Shown piece after piece: positions 18,391-26,990 of a stretch of DNA of 43,151 nucleotides (the stretch's first letter is position 1; each line of letters opens with the position of its first letter). Below the pieces are notes generated by a model. The model saw only the letters and a program-made list of their open reading frames with translations. It searched no databases and had not been told where the DNA came from. Source of the DNA: an uncultured Opitutia bacterium (lineage in GTDB: Bacteria; Verrucomicrobiota; Verrucomicrobiia; Opitutales; Opitutaceae); assembly GCA_903820035.1 (NCBI GenBank), contig CAIJFT010000180.1:1-43151 (forward strand), read 5' to 3'. Made by a program: the position numbers and the translations under genes.

Positions 18391-21300
18391 CAGGACGCGG
18401 CCGGCACTCCGGTGCCCGCGGCCGTGGCGGCGGCCCGCGCTCCGACGACGGACTCGGCGATGTTGCGCGGCTGCGCCTCGGCCTCGCCGCGCTCCGGGTT
18501 GAACCGCATCGAAACCGTCTTCGACACACCGCGCTCTTCCATCGTCACGCCGTAAATCGCCTGCGCCGCCGAAACGGTGCGCTTGTTGTGCGTGATGATG
18601 ATGAACTGCGATTCGTTCACAAACTTCTTCAGCAGGTCCGTAAACCGGCCGATGTTCGACTCGTCGAGCGGCGCGTCCAATTCGTCAAGCAGACAGAACG
18701 GCGACGGCTTCACCATGTAGAGCGCGAACAGGAGCGCGACTGCCGTGAGCGTCTTCTGCCCGCCGGACAGCAGCGTGATCCCCTTGAGCTTCGTGCCCGG
18801 GGGCTGCGCCACGATCTCGATGCCGCTCTCCAAAATATCCTCGGCCTGGATCAACTCCAGGTGAGCACGTCCGCCGCCAAACAGCGTATGGAAGGTGTAC
18901 TCGAAGTTCTTCCGGATCTGCTCGAAGGTAATCTGGAACTGCTGGAGCGAGGTCTGATTGATTTCGTCGATCGCCTTGATCAGTTCGGCCTTCGCCGTCG
19001 TGAGGTCGGACACCTGATTTTGCAGGAAATCGTGCCGCTGCTTGAGTTCGGCGTATTCCTCGATGGCGACAAGGTTGACCGCCCCCATGCTGTTGAGGCG
19101 CTGGCGCAAGGCATCGACCTCGGCCTTCACCGCCGGCCAATCCGTCGACGCGAGAGCCTTGAGGTCATCCTCCGTCGGCTCCCCGCGGGCCTCTTTCTTT
19201 TTGCGGCGGCGCTTCACCGGCGCAGCCTCGCCCTCGGCGGCTTCGACCGCGGCAGGGGCGACTTCGCCCCCCTCGTCATCGTCGTCGTCGAGATCAAGCG
19301 GCTTGATCCCCTCGGGCTCGTCGTCGGCCCGCCACAGCTGCCGCTGCCAGTCGATCGCCGAGACGTCCGCTTGAAACTCCCGCGTCACTTCCTCGACGAG
19401 GAACTGGGCCCGTTGGCGATTCTCGGCGAGCTTCACCTCGTGGACGCTCAACTCGTCGTGCGCGGTCTCCGACTCGTCGCGCACCGAATGTTGCGCGGAC
19501 TCCAGCCCACCGATCTCGCGTTCAACCTCCGCGAGTTCGATCCGGATTTTCTCCACCTGCTCCTGGGAAACCACGAGGGTCTCCGCAAGTTGGGCGGCGC
19601 GGGAACGCTGTTCGCCGGATTCACTTTCGAGTTGTCCGATCTGGTCGGACCAAGACTCGATCTCGGTCTGTCGTTGCACGAGTAGTTCGCTCAGCTGCTG
19701 GCGGCGGCGCTCCATCTCGCCAAGACCGCGGTCGATTACCTCGACCTTCTGCCGCCGTTCGGCGAGCTCGAGCCGCGCCTGGGCCAGGGTCTCGCGCTTC
19801 ATGTCGCGGTCGGTACGGACCTCGACGATGCGGGTTTCGTTCTGGCGAATCTTTTCGCGCTGCGCCTCGGCAGTGCGGTCGGCATCGGTCAGACCGGTCT
19901 GCGCCTTTTCCCAACGCGCATGCGCCTCGTTGCGCGCGTGCTCGAGGCTGCCGAGCTCATTCTCCATTCGTGCGACGCGGTTGCCGATATCCTCGGAGTT
20001 GCGCTGCGCGTTGCGCTGCTCGGCTTGGACCGAAGCCTGGGTTTGGGTCGCGGCGAGCACATCCGCCCGGCGCTGTTCCACCGTCTGCTCGGCCTCGGCA
20101 AGCTGTTGGTTGAGCCCGTCGATTCCGGCCTTCTGGTCATCGTGGGCTTTCTGGTCATCGACCAGTGCCTTCGCCGTTTCGCGCAAATCAATCTCGCGCT
20201 GCACAATGCTGTGCGCCGCGCGCTTGCTGCTATGAAAACCACCGTAAACCAAACCGCGACGATCCACGAGGTCACCCTTCTTGGTGGCGACCGCGAGAAA
20301 CGGAAACGCGGGGTTCGCCTTCCAGAATTCCAGAAATACGCCGAGGTCGTCCGCGATGTAAGATTCGCGCAACACGCCGAGCGCCGGATGCGACGGTTCC
20401 GTGTCGGTCACCGCCTGCACCGCGGGCACCAGCCCAGCGGGCAGCTCGTAATAACCTTCCGCCCGCAGTCCGATCTCAGAAACGCGCAACACCGCGGAAC
20501 CGATCTCCTCGGCTTCAAGCTGCGCGAGGATGCGCTGCGCCGTCGCCAAGTCGGCTACGCTGATCGCCTCGGCCGCGGAGCCGAGGATGGCCTCGACCGC
20601 CTTGCCGCAGTCGGCTTTTACCGCCAACCCCTGCATGATCGGCGTCACCTTCGCGCCCTGCAGCGCGCCCTCGAGCCGGCCCTGCAAGACGGCTTTGGCA
20701 CCTTCGCCGAAGCCTTCCCACTTTTCCTGCAACTGTTGGAGCAGCCGGAGGCGGGCGGTGCGCTGCGCGAGCTGGCGATCGATATCCTGAAGCTTGCGCT
20801 GCGCCTCGCGAAACTCGCGGGTCAGGTCCGTGATCGCCTGCTGGGCCGCCGCCGCCTCGCTGTTCGCCCGGGATTTCTCGGCGATCGCCTCTTCGGCGCG
20901 CGCATCGGTCTCCGCGACCAGTTGCGCGGCCGCGGCCTGCAGCTGGCGCACGCCTTCGAGTTCATGCGCGACCGACTCGTGCTTGTGCGCGCTGGTCTTC
21001 TGGTCGACCTCGTAGCCGGAACAATCCGTGCGCAGACGCGCGACGGTGCTCTCAAGTTGGAGGAGTTGGAATTTCGCCTGATTGAGCTCCTGTTCGAGGC
21101 GCGTCAGGTCGCCGTCAACGATCGTCAGCTCGCGGTTCCGCTGTTGGAAAACCGCGTCGCTGCCACCGAGCAATTCGAGTTGGATCTGCTTGTCCTGCGC
21201 GCCGGTGTCGACCTGCGCGGAGACTTCGCGGAGCTGCATCTCGACTTCGCCGAGGTTGTCGCGGGACGAAGCCAGACGGTCATCGAGCCCGTTGCGCCGG

Positions 21301-22226
21301 ATCTGCGCGAGATTAGCGGCGTTTTCCGCCGCCTCTTTTTGCGAGCGGACATCAAACACCGCCTGCTGCGAGTCTTGGACGCGCTGGTTGAGCCGGTTGC
21401 GGTGCGCCCGCTTTTCACCAAGCGCAGATTCCTGCGCCTCAAAATTCTGCCGGCGCTCGTCCGCCGCGGCGCGCAAGGTCGCGACCTTCGCCTCGAGTTG
21501 ACCGAGCGTCTCCACCAACTGCGCGTGGTGGTAGCCGCTCCAACCGAGCGCGAGATGGCGCAAGCGGTGGTTGATCCGCTTGTAACGCATCGCCTTCGAG
21601 GCTTGACGGCGGAGGCTGCCGATCTGCCGCCCCACTTCGCCGATGACGTCGGCGACCCGCGCGAGATTCTGGTCGGTGAGCGCAAGTTTCTGCAGCGCCT
21701 CGCGGCGTTGCGACTTGTACTTGGTGATGCCGGCCGCTTCTTCAAAGACGGCGCGGCGCTCCTCGGGCTTGGACGACAGGATCTGGTCGATCTGACCCTG
21801 CGCCATGATCGAGTAACTCGTCCGGCCGACGCCGGTGTCCATGAACAGCTTTTGGATATCCTTCAACCGGCAGGCCTGGCCGTTGAACGAATACTCGCTC
21901 TGACCGTCGCGGTGCACGCGGCGGGTGATTTCGATTTCGTGAAATTCGCTGCCGAGTTGCTTTTCGCAGTCGGTCAGGAGCAGTGAAACCTCACACATCT
22001 GCGCCGGCTTGCGGGTATCGGCACCCTCGAAAATAACATCCTGCATCTTACCGCCGCGGAGGGCCTTGGCGCTCTGTTCACCCAGCACCCAGCGGATGGA
22101 ATCGGCGATGTTGGACTTGCCGCAACCGTTGGGGCCGACAACGGCCGTTACGCCGGTGTCGAACCGGAGCGTGGTGGGGTCTGCGAAGCTTTTGAAGCCA
22201 TGCAGCTTGAGCGCCTTGAGATACAT
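18390..22226 (-). CDS. smc: Chromosome segregation ATPase SMC
   Basis: A full-length 1278-residue SMC that organises and segregates the chromosome as a dimer with ScpA and ScpB partners, neither of which is in this window. Walker A is GPNGCGKSN at 31-39. A coiled coil rich in Q, E and A follows, then a hinge at about 510-660, which includes VLRVSEIGLRAEGYYE and KGDLVDRRGLVYGG. A second coiled coil is interrupted by an acidic then basic low-complexity stretch (DDDDDEGG and KRRRKKKEARGE). The C-terminal head carries the LLSGGQKTLTAVALLFALY signature near residue 1150 and Walker B LLDELDAPLDESN. A basic/acidic insertion near the second coil is uncommon and could modulate DNA binding. It is divergent from a serine hydrolase gene. 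Confidence 0.97.
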   Translation of the reverse strand: MYLKALKLHGFKSFADPTTLRFDTGVTAVVGPNGCGKSNIADSIRWVLGEQSAKALRGGKMQDVIFEGADTRKPAQMCEVSLLLTDCEKQLGSEFHEIEITRRVHRDGQSEYSFNGQACRLKDIQKLFMDTGVGRTSYSIMAQGQIDQILSSKPEERRAVFEEAAGITKYKSQRREALQKLALTDQNLARVADVIGEVGRQIGSLRRQASKAMRYKRINHRLRHLALGWSGYHHAQLVETLGQLEAKVATLRAAADERRQNFEAQESALGEKRAHRNRLNQRVQDSQQAVFDVRSQKEAAENAANLAQIRRNGLDDRLASSRDNLGEVEMQLREVSAQVDTGAQDKQIQLELLGGSDAVFQQRNRELTIVDGDLTRLEQELNQAKFQLLQLESTVARLRTDCSGYEVDQKTSAHKHESVAHELEGVRQLQAAAAQLVAETDARAEEAIAEKSRANSEAAAAQQAITDLTREFREAQRKLQDIDRQLAQRTARLRLLQQLQEKWEGFGEGAKAVLQGRLEGALQGAKVTPIMQGLAVKADCGKAVEAILGSAAEAISVADLATAQRILAQLEAEEIGSAVLRVSEIGLRAEGYYELPAGLVPAVQAVTDTEPSHPALGVLRESYIADDLGVFLEFWKANPAFPFLAVATKKGDLVDRRGLVYGGFHSSKRAAHSIVQREIDLRETAKALVDDQKAHDDQKAGIDGLNQQLAEAEQTVEQRRADVLAATQTQASVQAEQRNAQRNSEDIGNRVARMENELGSLEHARNEAHARWEKAQTGLTDADRTAEAQREKIRQNETRIVEVRTDRDMKRETLAQARLELAERRQKVEVIDRGLGEMERRRQQLSELLVQRQTEIESWSDQIGQLESESGEQRSRAAQLAETLVVSQEQVEKIRIELAEVEREIGGLESAQHSVRDESETAHDELSVHEVKLAENRQRAQFLVEEVTREFQADVSAIDWQRQLWRADDEPEGIKPLDLDDDDDEGGEVAPAAVEAAEGEAAPVKRRRKKKEARGEPTEDDLKALASTDWPAVKAEVDALRQRLNSMGAVNLVAIEEYAELKQRHDFLQNQVSDLTTAKAELIKAIDEINQTSLQQFQITFEQIRKNFEYTFHTLFGGGRAHLELIQAEDILESGIEIVAQPPGTKLKGITLLSGGQKTLTAVALLFALYMVKPSPFCLLDELDAPLDESNIGRFTDLLKKFVNESQFIIITHNKRTVSAAQAIYGVTMEERGVSKTVSMRFNPERGEAEAQPRNIAESVVGARAAATAAGTGVPAAS

Positions 22227-22377
22227 GCAGTGGGTAGAGCGGCCGATTGAAGGCGCACCCCCGCGCCCCGCAATGGAAAAACCGGAAAGTTTAAGGACCC
22301 GATCGGTCCGGCGTTACCGCCCGCCCGATTCACCGCTTGGCAAGCGGGCCCAGGTGCGCTCGATTGACCCCACCCCT
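22227..22377. promoter_or_regulatory. Divergent region between smc and a serine hydrolase gene
   Basis: These 151 bp must hold both promoters. Two short dyads are visible: GGACC-N5-GGTCC at 22295-22309 and CCGCTT-GGC-AAGCGG at 22332-22346, the second about 30 nt before the hydrolase start. No strong -35/-10 pair stands out. Confidence 0.4.
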
Positions 22378-23559
22378 ATGAAAGCCCGCCACCTGCTCAC
22401 CACCTGTCTCGCCTTCGCCGCAACCCTGCCCGGCGTCGCCGCCCCCCAACTGCCCGGCGTCGGATCAGCGATGCAGGACATGATTGCCCGCCAGGAAATC
22501 GCCGGCGCCGCCACCGTCGTGGTCGGGCGCGAAAAACTCCTGCACAGCGAAGGACATGGTTTTGCCGACGTTGCGGCCAAGCGGCCAATGACCGCCGACA
22601 CCCTCTGTTGGATCGCATCCATGACCAAGCCCGTGACCGGCGTCGCGATCATGATGTTGCAGGATGAGGGCAAGCTGAATGTAGCCGACCTCGTGGCCAA
22701 GTACCTGCCCGAGTTCGCCGCGCTGAAGTCCCCGTCCGGCCAGCCCGCCAACCTCACGATCACGCAAATTCTCACGCACACCTCGGGGCTCGGCGAGGCC
22801 ACCGGTCCGGCTGCCGGCCAAGCGCGCACCCTGGCGGACCTCGTGCCGGTCTGGCTCGGCGCCAAGATGAAATACGAGCCGGGGGCAAAGTGGGAGTACA
22901 CGCAATCCGGGATCAATCTGGCCGGCCGCATCGTCGAAGTCGTGAGCGGTATGACCTTCGACGCGTTCCTGCAAAAACGGCTCTTCGACCCGCTCGGGAT
23001 GAAGCGCACCACCTTCTATCCGACCGAACAGGATCGCCCGCACATGGCCACCGGTTACGCCAAAAACAAGACCACCGGCCAGCTCGAACCCGCGGCGTCC
23101 CGCGCCGATTACGGCCCGCGCAACCGCCCGCCCCAGGGCAACGGCGGCCTCTATTCCACGGCGAACGATTACGCGCGTTTCTGCCAGATGCTGCTGAATC
23201 GGGGGACGCTCGACGGCCACCGCATCCTCAGCGAAGCCGCCGTCAAAGTGCTGACGTCCGTCCACACCGGGGACCGGCCAACGGGCTTTTTCCAGAATGC
23301 CGCCGGCGGCAATCGCGGCGCAAACTACGGCTGGGGCATCGGCACCTGCATCCTGCGCACCCCGCACGAGGGCGTCGCCGCGATGTTGTCGCCGGGGACC
23401 TTCGGCCACGGCGGCGCCTGGGGCACCCAAGCCTGGATCGATCCGGTTAAGGGCGTCGCGTACGTGCTGATGGTGCAGCGCTCGAACTTTCCGAACAGCG
23501 ACGGCAGCGACGTACGCACGGCGTTTCAGCGCGCCGCCGCCGCCGCCCTCGCCCAGTAA
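22378..23559 (+). CDS. Secreted serine hydrolase of the beta-lactamase/esterase (class C) family
   Basis: A 393-residue protein with a signal peptide (1 to about 21, ending GVAA) and the fold of class C beta-lactamases, D-aminopeptidases and esterases (Pfam Beta-lactamase). The nucleophile motif SxxK is S81-MTK-84 in CWIASMTKPVTG. The second motif appears as WEYTQSGINLAG, with Tyr in place but Gln-Ser rather than the usual Asn. HTSGL and the HGGAWGTQAW segment near the C-terminus correspond to other conserved positions. The reaction could be esterase, peptidase or lactamase; family membership does not decide this, and antibiotic resistance should not be assumed. The start at 22378 begins the signal peptide. 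It stands alone, divergent from smc and convergent with the acetyltransferase gene. Confidence 0.88.
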   Translation: MKARHLLTTCLAFAATLPGVAAPQLPGVGSAMQDMIARQEIAGAATVVVGREKLLHSEGHGFADVAAKRPMTADTLCWIASMTKPVTGVAIMMLQDEGKLNVADLVAKYLPEFAALKSPSGQPANLTITQILTHTSGLGEATGPAAGQARTLADLVPVWLGAKMKYEPGAKWEYTQSGINLAGRIVEVVSGMTFDAFLQKRLFDPLGMKRTTFYPTEQDRPHMATGYAKNKTTGQLEPAASRADYGPRNRPPQGNGGLYSTANDYARFCQMLLNRGTLDGHRILSEAAVKVLTSVHTGDRPTGFFQNAAGGNRGANYGWGIGTCILRTPHEGVAAMLSPGTFGHGGAWGTQAWIDPVKGVAYVLMVQRSNFPNSDGSDVRTAFQRAAAAALAQ

Positions 23560-23578
23560 CGCAGGCCGCGAACCGATC

Positions 23579-23653
23579 GGTGGGCTCCGAGTCCCCATCG
23601 GGTCTGGAACATTTCGGCAGCGGCACGACCCGGTGGGGACCTCGGACCCCACC
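23579..23653. repeat. Interspersed imperfect palindromic repeat, copy A
   Basis: Two arms, 23579-23604 and 23627-23653, are nearly complementary (both reduce to GGTGGG..CCGAG.TCCCCA.CGGGTC), separated by 22 nt. The element sits between the convergent hydrolase and acetyltransferase genes, beginning 19 nt after the hydrolase stop. A related copy is at 28175-28258. It may act as a bidirectional terminator or a REP-like element. Confidence 0.75.
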
Positions 23654-23683
23654 CCAAATCGCCTGACCCCACCCGTTCCCGCC

Positions 23684-24100
23684 TCAATCCGTCTCCAGCC
23701 GCTTGCCCATGCTCACGGCTTCGTCGACCCCGAACCCCAGCCGCTCGTAAAACGCGATCACGGCGGCGTTCGTGCGGCGCACCTGCAGATTGATCTTCGC
23801 ACAACCCGCGGCCCGCAAAAGCTGTTCCGCCTCGGCCATCAATTTGCGGCCCAACCCGCCGCGCTGGCGCGCCGGTTCCACCGCGAGGAAATTGATCCAA
23901 CCACGATGGCCTTCGTAGCCGGCCATCACGGTGCCGATGATGGCGCCGGCCGACTCCGCGACCCGAAACCATTCGGGGTTCACGCGGAGCTTGCGCGCGA
24001 TGTCCTTGCGCGGGTCGTTCCACGGCCGCACGAGGTCGCACGCCCGCCACAACCCGATGACCGCCGGCTCGTCGGCCGGCCGGTATGGACGCAGGGTCAC
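23684..24100 (-). CDS. ypeA: GNAT-family acetyltransferase, YpeA-like
   Basis: A 138-residue GNAT acetyltransferase resembling E. coli YpeA. LWRACDLVRPWNDPRKDI, GTVMAGYEGHRGWINFLAV, FYERLGFG and the terminal SMGKRLE match positions I recall in YpeA. The acetyl-CoA pyrophosphate loop is RQRGGLG. The target is unknown. I place the start at the GTG ending at 24100, because it overlaps the upstream flavoprotein stop as GTGA and aligns with the N-terminus of YpeA. Another GTG four codons upstream is also possible. The overlap implies translational coupling with the GlcD-like gene. It converges on the serine hydrolase, with repeat copy A between them. Confidence 0.87.
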   Translation of the reverse strand: MTLRPYRPADEPAVIGLWRACDLVRPWNDPRKDIARKLRVNPEWFRVAESAGAIIGTVMAGYEGHRGWINFLAVEPARQRGGLGRKLMAEAEQLLRAAGCAKINLQVRRTNAAVIAFYERLGFGVDEAVSMGKRLETD

Positions 24101-25533
24101 TTGTGATCCCACGGTAATTGCACGACCAGCCGTTCGTGTTTCCAGACCTCGAAGCGCTCGAACATCTTCCCGGGATTAAGAATGCCGCGCGGATCGAGCG
24201 CGGCCTTCACGGCCTGCATCGCCCGCACCTGCGCCGGAGAATGTTGGATCCGGAGGAACGGCGACTTCGCCAGGCCGATACCGTGCTCGCCAGAAATCGC
24301 GCCCCCGAGTTCCACGACGGTCTCCATCAAGCGTTGCACCGCCCTTTCTGCGGCGCGGCATTCGGCCGGCACCGCCTTGTGGTACATGATGTTCACATGC
24401 AGATTGCCGTCGGCGAGATGGCCGAACGTCGGTACGTGCAGGCCGGACTCGCGTTTCAGGCGAACGAGGAAACGGGCGAACTTCACATAGCTGCGCATCG
24501 GCAGCACGACGTCCTCATTGAGCTTGGCGTCGCCAAGTTCGAACATCGCCCCGGAACACTTGCGACGCACCGCCCACAATTGCTCCGCCTCCGCCCGCGT
24601 GCGTGCGACGCGGTGACCGGCGGCGTGGGCTGCGGCCCAGGCGAGCAACGTTGCCCGCAACTCGCGCACGTCGCTCTTGGAACCCGCGAGCTCGAGCAAA
24701 ATCACCGGCCGCCCGGCCTGCCCGGGAAAGATCGTCGTCTGCATCGCCCGCTCCGCACACAGCACGCTCTCCCGGTCGAGAAACTCGCAGATCGCCGGCT
24801 GCACCCGCAGCCGGAAGAGCGCCAGCGCCGCCTGCAGCGCCTTCGTCTCGTCGGGAAACGAGGTCAGTAGCGTCCATCGTTCCGCCGGCTGCGGAATCAG
24901 CTTTAACACCGCACCGGTGATCACGCCGAGCATCCCCTCGCTGCCGATCCAGAGGTCGCGCATGTTGAAGCCCGCCGAAAACTTTTTGGTCGCGGTGCCC
25001 CACTCCACAAATTCCCCGGTGGGCAAGAACCCGCGGAGCGCCACCACGAAATCGCGCGTCACCCCGTGCTTGCCACCGTGCATGCCGCCGGCGTTGCACG
25101 CGATATTGCCGCCGATGGTGCAGTATTCTTTCGAAGAAGGATCGGGCGGATAAAACCAGCCCTTCGCCTCCGCCGCCCGCTGAATGTCGCCGACCTTCGC
25201 CCCGGCCTGCACATGCGCCATGCCGGACTCCTCGTCGATGCGGATCGTGTGCAACGCCAGGGTATCCAACACCCAACCGCCGCGCACCGGCGTCGCACCG
25301 CCGGTCAACGTCGTGCCCCGGCCACGGGTCGTGACCGGCACCCGGTACCGGTTCGCCAAGTCGAGTACGACGCCGACCTCCGCTTCCTTCCGCACCCGCA
25401 CCAGGGCCTCGGGGCGAAACGGAATCTTCGCGCTGTCATACGCAGCCGCCTCGCGCGACGCATCGTCCGTCAAGACGACACGTGCGCCGAGGCGGCGTTT
25501 CAGGGCAGCGGTGGCGGCGACAAATGACTTCAT
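24097..25533 (-). CDS. FAD-linked 2-hydroxyacid oxidase/dehydrogenase (GlcD / D-lactate dehydrogenase type)
   Basis: A 478-residue flavoprotein of the PCMH-type FAD-binding family (GlcD, Dld). The FAD-binding domain includes PVTTRGRGTTLTGGATPVRGG and the CTIGGNIACNAGGMHGGKHG segment. The C-terminal oxidase domain has GHLADGNLHVNIMY and GGAISGEHGIGLAKSPFL, both diagnostic. It oxidises a D-2-hydroxyacid such as D-lactate or glycolate, passing electrons to a quinone or other carrier. Which acid is not readable. The start at 25533 has an AGGGG about 5 nt upstream. A longer in-frame extension to 25731 is Arg-rich and unlike the family. No GlcE/GlcF partner genes are adjacent. Two further 2-hydroxyacid dehydrogenases of unrelated folds lie divergently within 3 kb. 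Confidence 0.92.
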   Translation of the reverse strand: MKSFVAATAALKRRLGARVVLTDDASREAAAYDSAKIPFRPEALVRVRKEAEVGVVLDLANRYRVPVTTRGRGTTLTGGATPVRGGWVLDTLALHTIRIDEESGMAHVQAGAKVGDIQRAAEAKGWFYPPDPSSKEYCTIGGNIACNAGGMHGGKHGVTRDFVVALRGFLPTGEFVEWGTATKKFSAGFNMRDLWIGSEGMLGVITGAVLKLIPQPAERWTLLTSFPDETKALQAALALFRLRVQPAICEFLDRESVLCAERAMQTTIFPGQAGRPVILLELAGSKSDVRELRATLLAWAAAHAAGHRVARTRAEAEQLWAVRRKCSGAMFELGDAKLNEDVVLPMRSYVKFARFLVRLKRESGLHVPTFGHLADGNLHVNIMYHKAVPAECRAAERAVQRLMETVVELGGAISGEHGIGLAKSPFLRIQHSPAQVRAMQAVKAALDPRGILNPGKMFERFEVWKHERLVVQLPWDHK

Positions 25534-25893
25534 GTCGCCCCTACCCAAGCACGCCGCCCGCGCCTTCCGCAAGCACGGGTCCAGCCGTGCCGCAGGCCAG
25601 CGCGCTCCCGCGCGTCCGGAACGCAAACCGCGTGCGCGAACGGGCCGGAAAACCCGCGGGAACGTCACTTCGGCGCCATTCGAAACCCCGCTCACTAAAG
25701 GCCGAGCGATTACGCCCCGCCCGCAACCCATCCTCTACCCTTCGCGCTCGTTTTCTTAATCCCGCTCGTTCTCTTCCGCCCCAACCCGCCGACCTCGCGC
25801 ACGCCGGCCTGCAACCCAGCCGGCCATGCCCTCGTCCAACTTTCTCCTTCCGTCGCGCGGACAGCTGTGCGAAAACGGCCCTTCATCTTTGCC
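25534..25893. promoter_or_regulatory. 360-bp divergent intergenic region
   Basis: I see no gene here. The region separates the GlcD-like and D-2-hydroxyacid dehydrogenase genes and must contain both promoters. The right half is strongly pyrimidine-rich on the + strand (many CTTC, CTCG and CCGC runs, with CGCTCGTTTTCTTAATCCC near 25745). No good inverted repeat, terminator or convincing -35/-10 pair was found. The start at 25894 has no visible Shine-Dalgarno sequence. Confidence 0.4.
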
Positions 25894-26874
25894 ATGACCA
25901 AAATCCTGCTCACGACCACCTCGTTCCAAGATACGCCGGGCGAACATCACAAGCTCCTCGCCGACACCGGCTGGGAAATCATCCGCGCCCGCGGTCCGCT
26001 CAATGAGGCCGACACCCTCGCCGCCGTCGGCGACGTCGACGGCTACATCTGCGGCGACGACATGATCACCCGCAAGGTCTTTGAGAAGGCCCTGCCGAAA
26101 CTGAAGGTCCTCTCGAAGTACGGCATCGGCGTCGACAAGATCGACGTGAAGTCCTGCACCGAGTTCGGCATCCCACTCCTCTTCACGCCCGGGGTAAACC
26201 ACACGACCGTGGCCGAGCACACCTTTTTACTCCTGCTCGCGCTGGAGAAGAACTTTTTCTTCCACACCGACTCCACCCGCTCCGGCGGCTGGAAGCGCAA
26301 GACCGGCCGTGAACTGCTGGAAAAGACCATCGGCATCGTCGGCCTCGGCCGCATCGGCAAGGAGGTCGCCCTCCGCGCCCGCGCCTTCGGCATGAACGTC
26401 ATCGCCTTCGACGTCTACTGGGACGAAACGTTCGCCGCCGCGAACCACGTGAAGCGCGCCGCCAACCTCGACGAAGTTTACGCCGCCTCCGACTACCTCT
26501 CGCTGCACACGAACCTGACCCCCGAGACGCGCGACATGATCAGCGCGAAGTCCTTCCCGAAAATGAAGAAGGGCGTCATCATTCTCAACTGCGCCCGCGG
26601 GGAAATCGTCCACACGGCCGACATCGTCGACGCCCTCAAGTCCGGCCAGGTCGGCGGCTACGGCACCGATGTGCTCGACGAGGAGCCGCCGAAGGCCGAC
26701 CACCCGCTGCTCAAGCTCCCGAACGCAATCGTCACGCCGCACATTGGCTCGCGCACGCACGAGAGTGTTCAACGTCAGGCCACCGCCGCGGTCAGGAACC
26801 TGATCGCCGCCATGCGCGGCGAGAAGCCTCTCGCCCAGATCAACCCCGAGGTGCCGGTGAAGCGCGTGGTTTGA
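25894..26874 (+). CDS. NAD-dependent D-isomer-specific 2-hydroxyacid dehydrogenase, phosphoglycerate-dehydrogenase-like
   Basis: A 326-residue two-domain dehydrogenase. The NAD-binding motif GLGRIGKEVA begins at residue 150. Substrate and catalytic residues fall in place: Arg235 in NCARGE, Glu263/264 in DVLDEEPP and His283 in TPHIGS. The N-terminal substrate domain includes LKVLSKYGIGVDKIDVKSC, typical of SerA-like members, but the protein lacks the C-terminal ACT domain of regulated phosphoglycerate dehydrogenases. It may oxidise 3-phosphoglycerate or another D-2-hydroxyacid. The ATG at 25894 precedes the first strand (TKILLTTTSF). It is followed 116 bp later, across a long hairpin, by an Ldh_2-family gene, so the two are probably co-transcribed. 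Confidence 0.9.
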   Translation: MTKILLTTTSFQDTPGEHHKLLADTGWEIIRARGPLNEADTLAAVGDVDGYICGDDMITRKVFEKALPKLKVLSKYGIGVDKIDVKSCTEFGIPLLFTPGVNHTTVAEHTFLLLLALEKNFFFHTDSTRSGGWKRKTGRELLEKTIGIVGLGRIGKEVALRARAFGMNVIAFDVYWDETFAAANHVKRAANLDEVYAASDYLSLHTNLTPETRDMISAKSFPKMKKGVIILNCARGEIVHTADIVDALKSGQVGGYGTDVLDEEPPKADHPLLKLPNAIVTPHIGSRTHESVQRQATAAVRNLIAAMRGEKPLAQINPEVPVKRVV

Positions 26875-26885
26875 CGACCACGCGA

Positions 26886-26983
26886 GTTGCGGGTTGAGGG
26901 CTGAGCGTTGAGAGACCGGAAACTCCGGCCACTCGACTCCAACTCGGCCTTCCACGCTCAACTCTCAACCCTGAACTCTCAAC
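26886..26983. repeat. Long hairpin of degenerate GTTGAG hexamer repeats
   Basis: Left arm 26886-26912 is built of GTTGAG-like units. Right arm 26957-26983 is its near complement, with CTCAAC-like units. By hand alignment 22 of 27 positions pair. A small CCGGAAACTCCGG hairpin lies in the loop. The element fills nearly all of the gap between two dehydrogenase genes and ends 7 nt before the downstream ATG. Confidence 0.75.
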
Positions 26984-26990
26984 TATTACC

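Noticed and set aside
19920-21986. Long open frame on the plus strand opposite smc (about 690 codons)
   Set aside because: Antisense to a well-supported SMC; Leu/Arg-rich product with no domain recognised.
22378-23559. Antibiotic-resistance beta-lactamase
   Set aside because: Only the general class C fold is seen; the second motif lacks the usual Asn and no resistance context is present, so a generic serine hydrolase call is safer.
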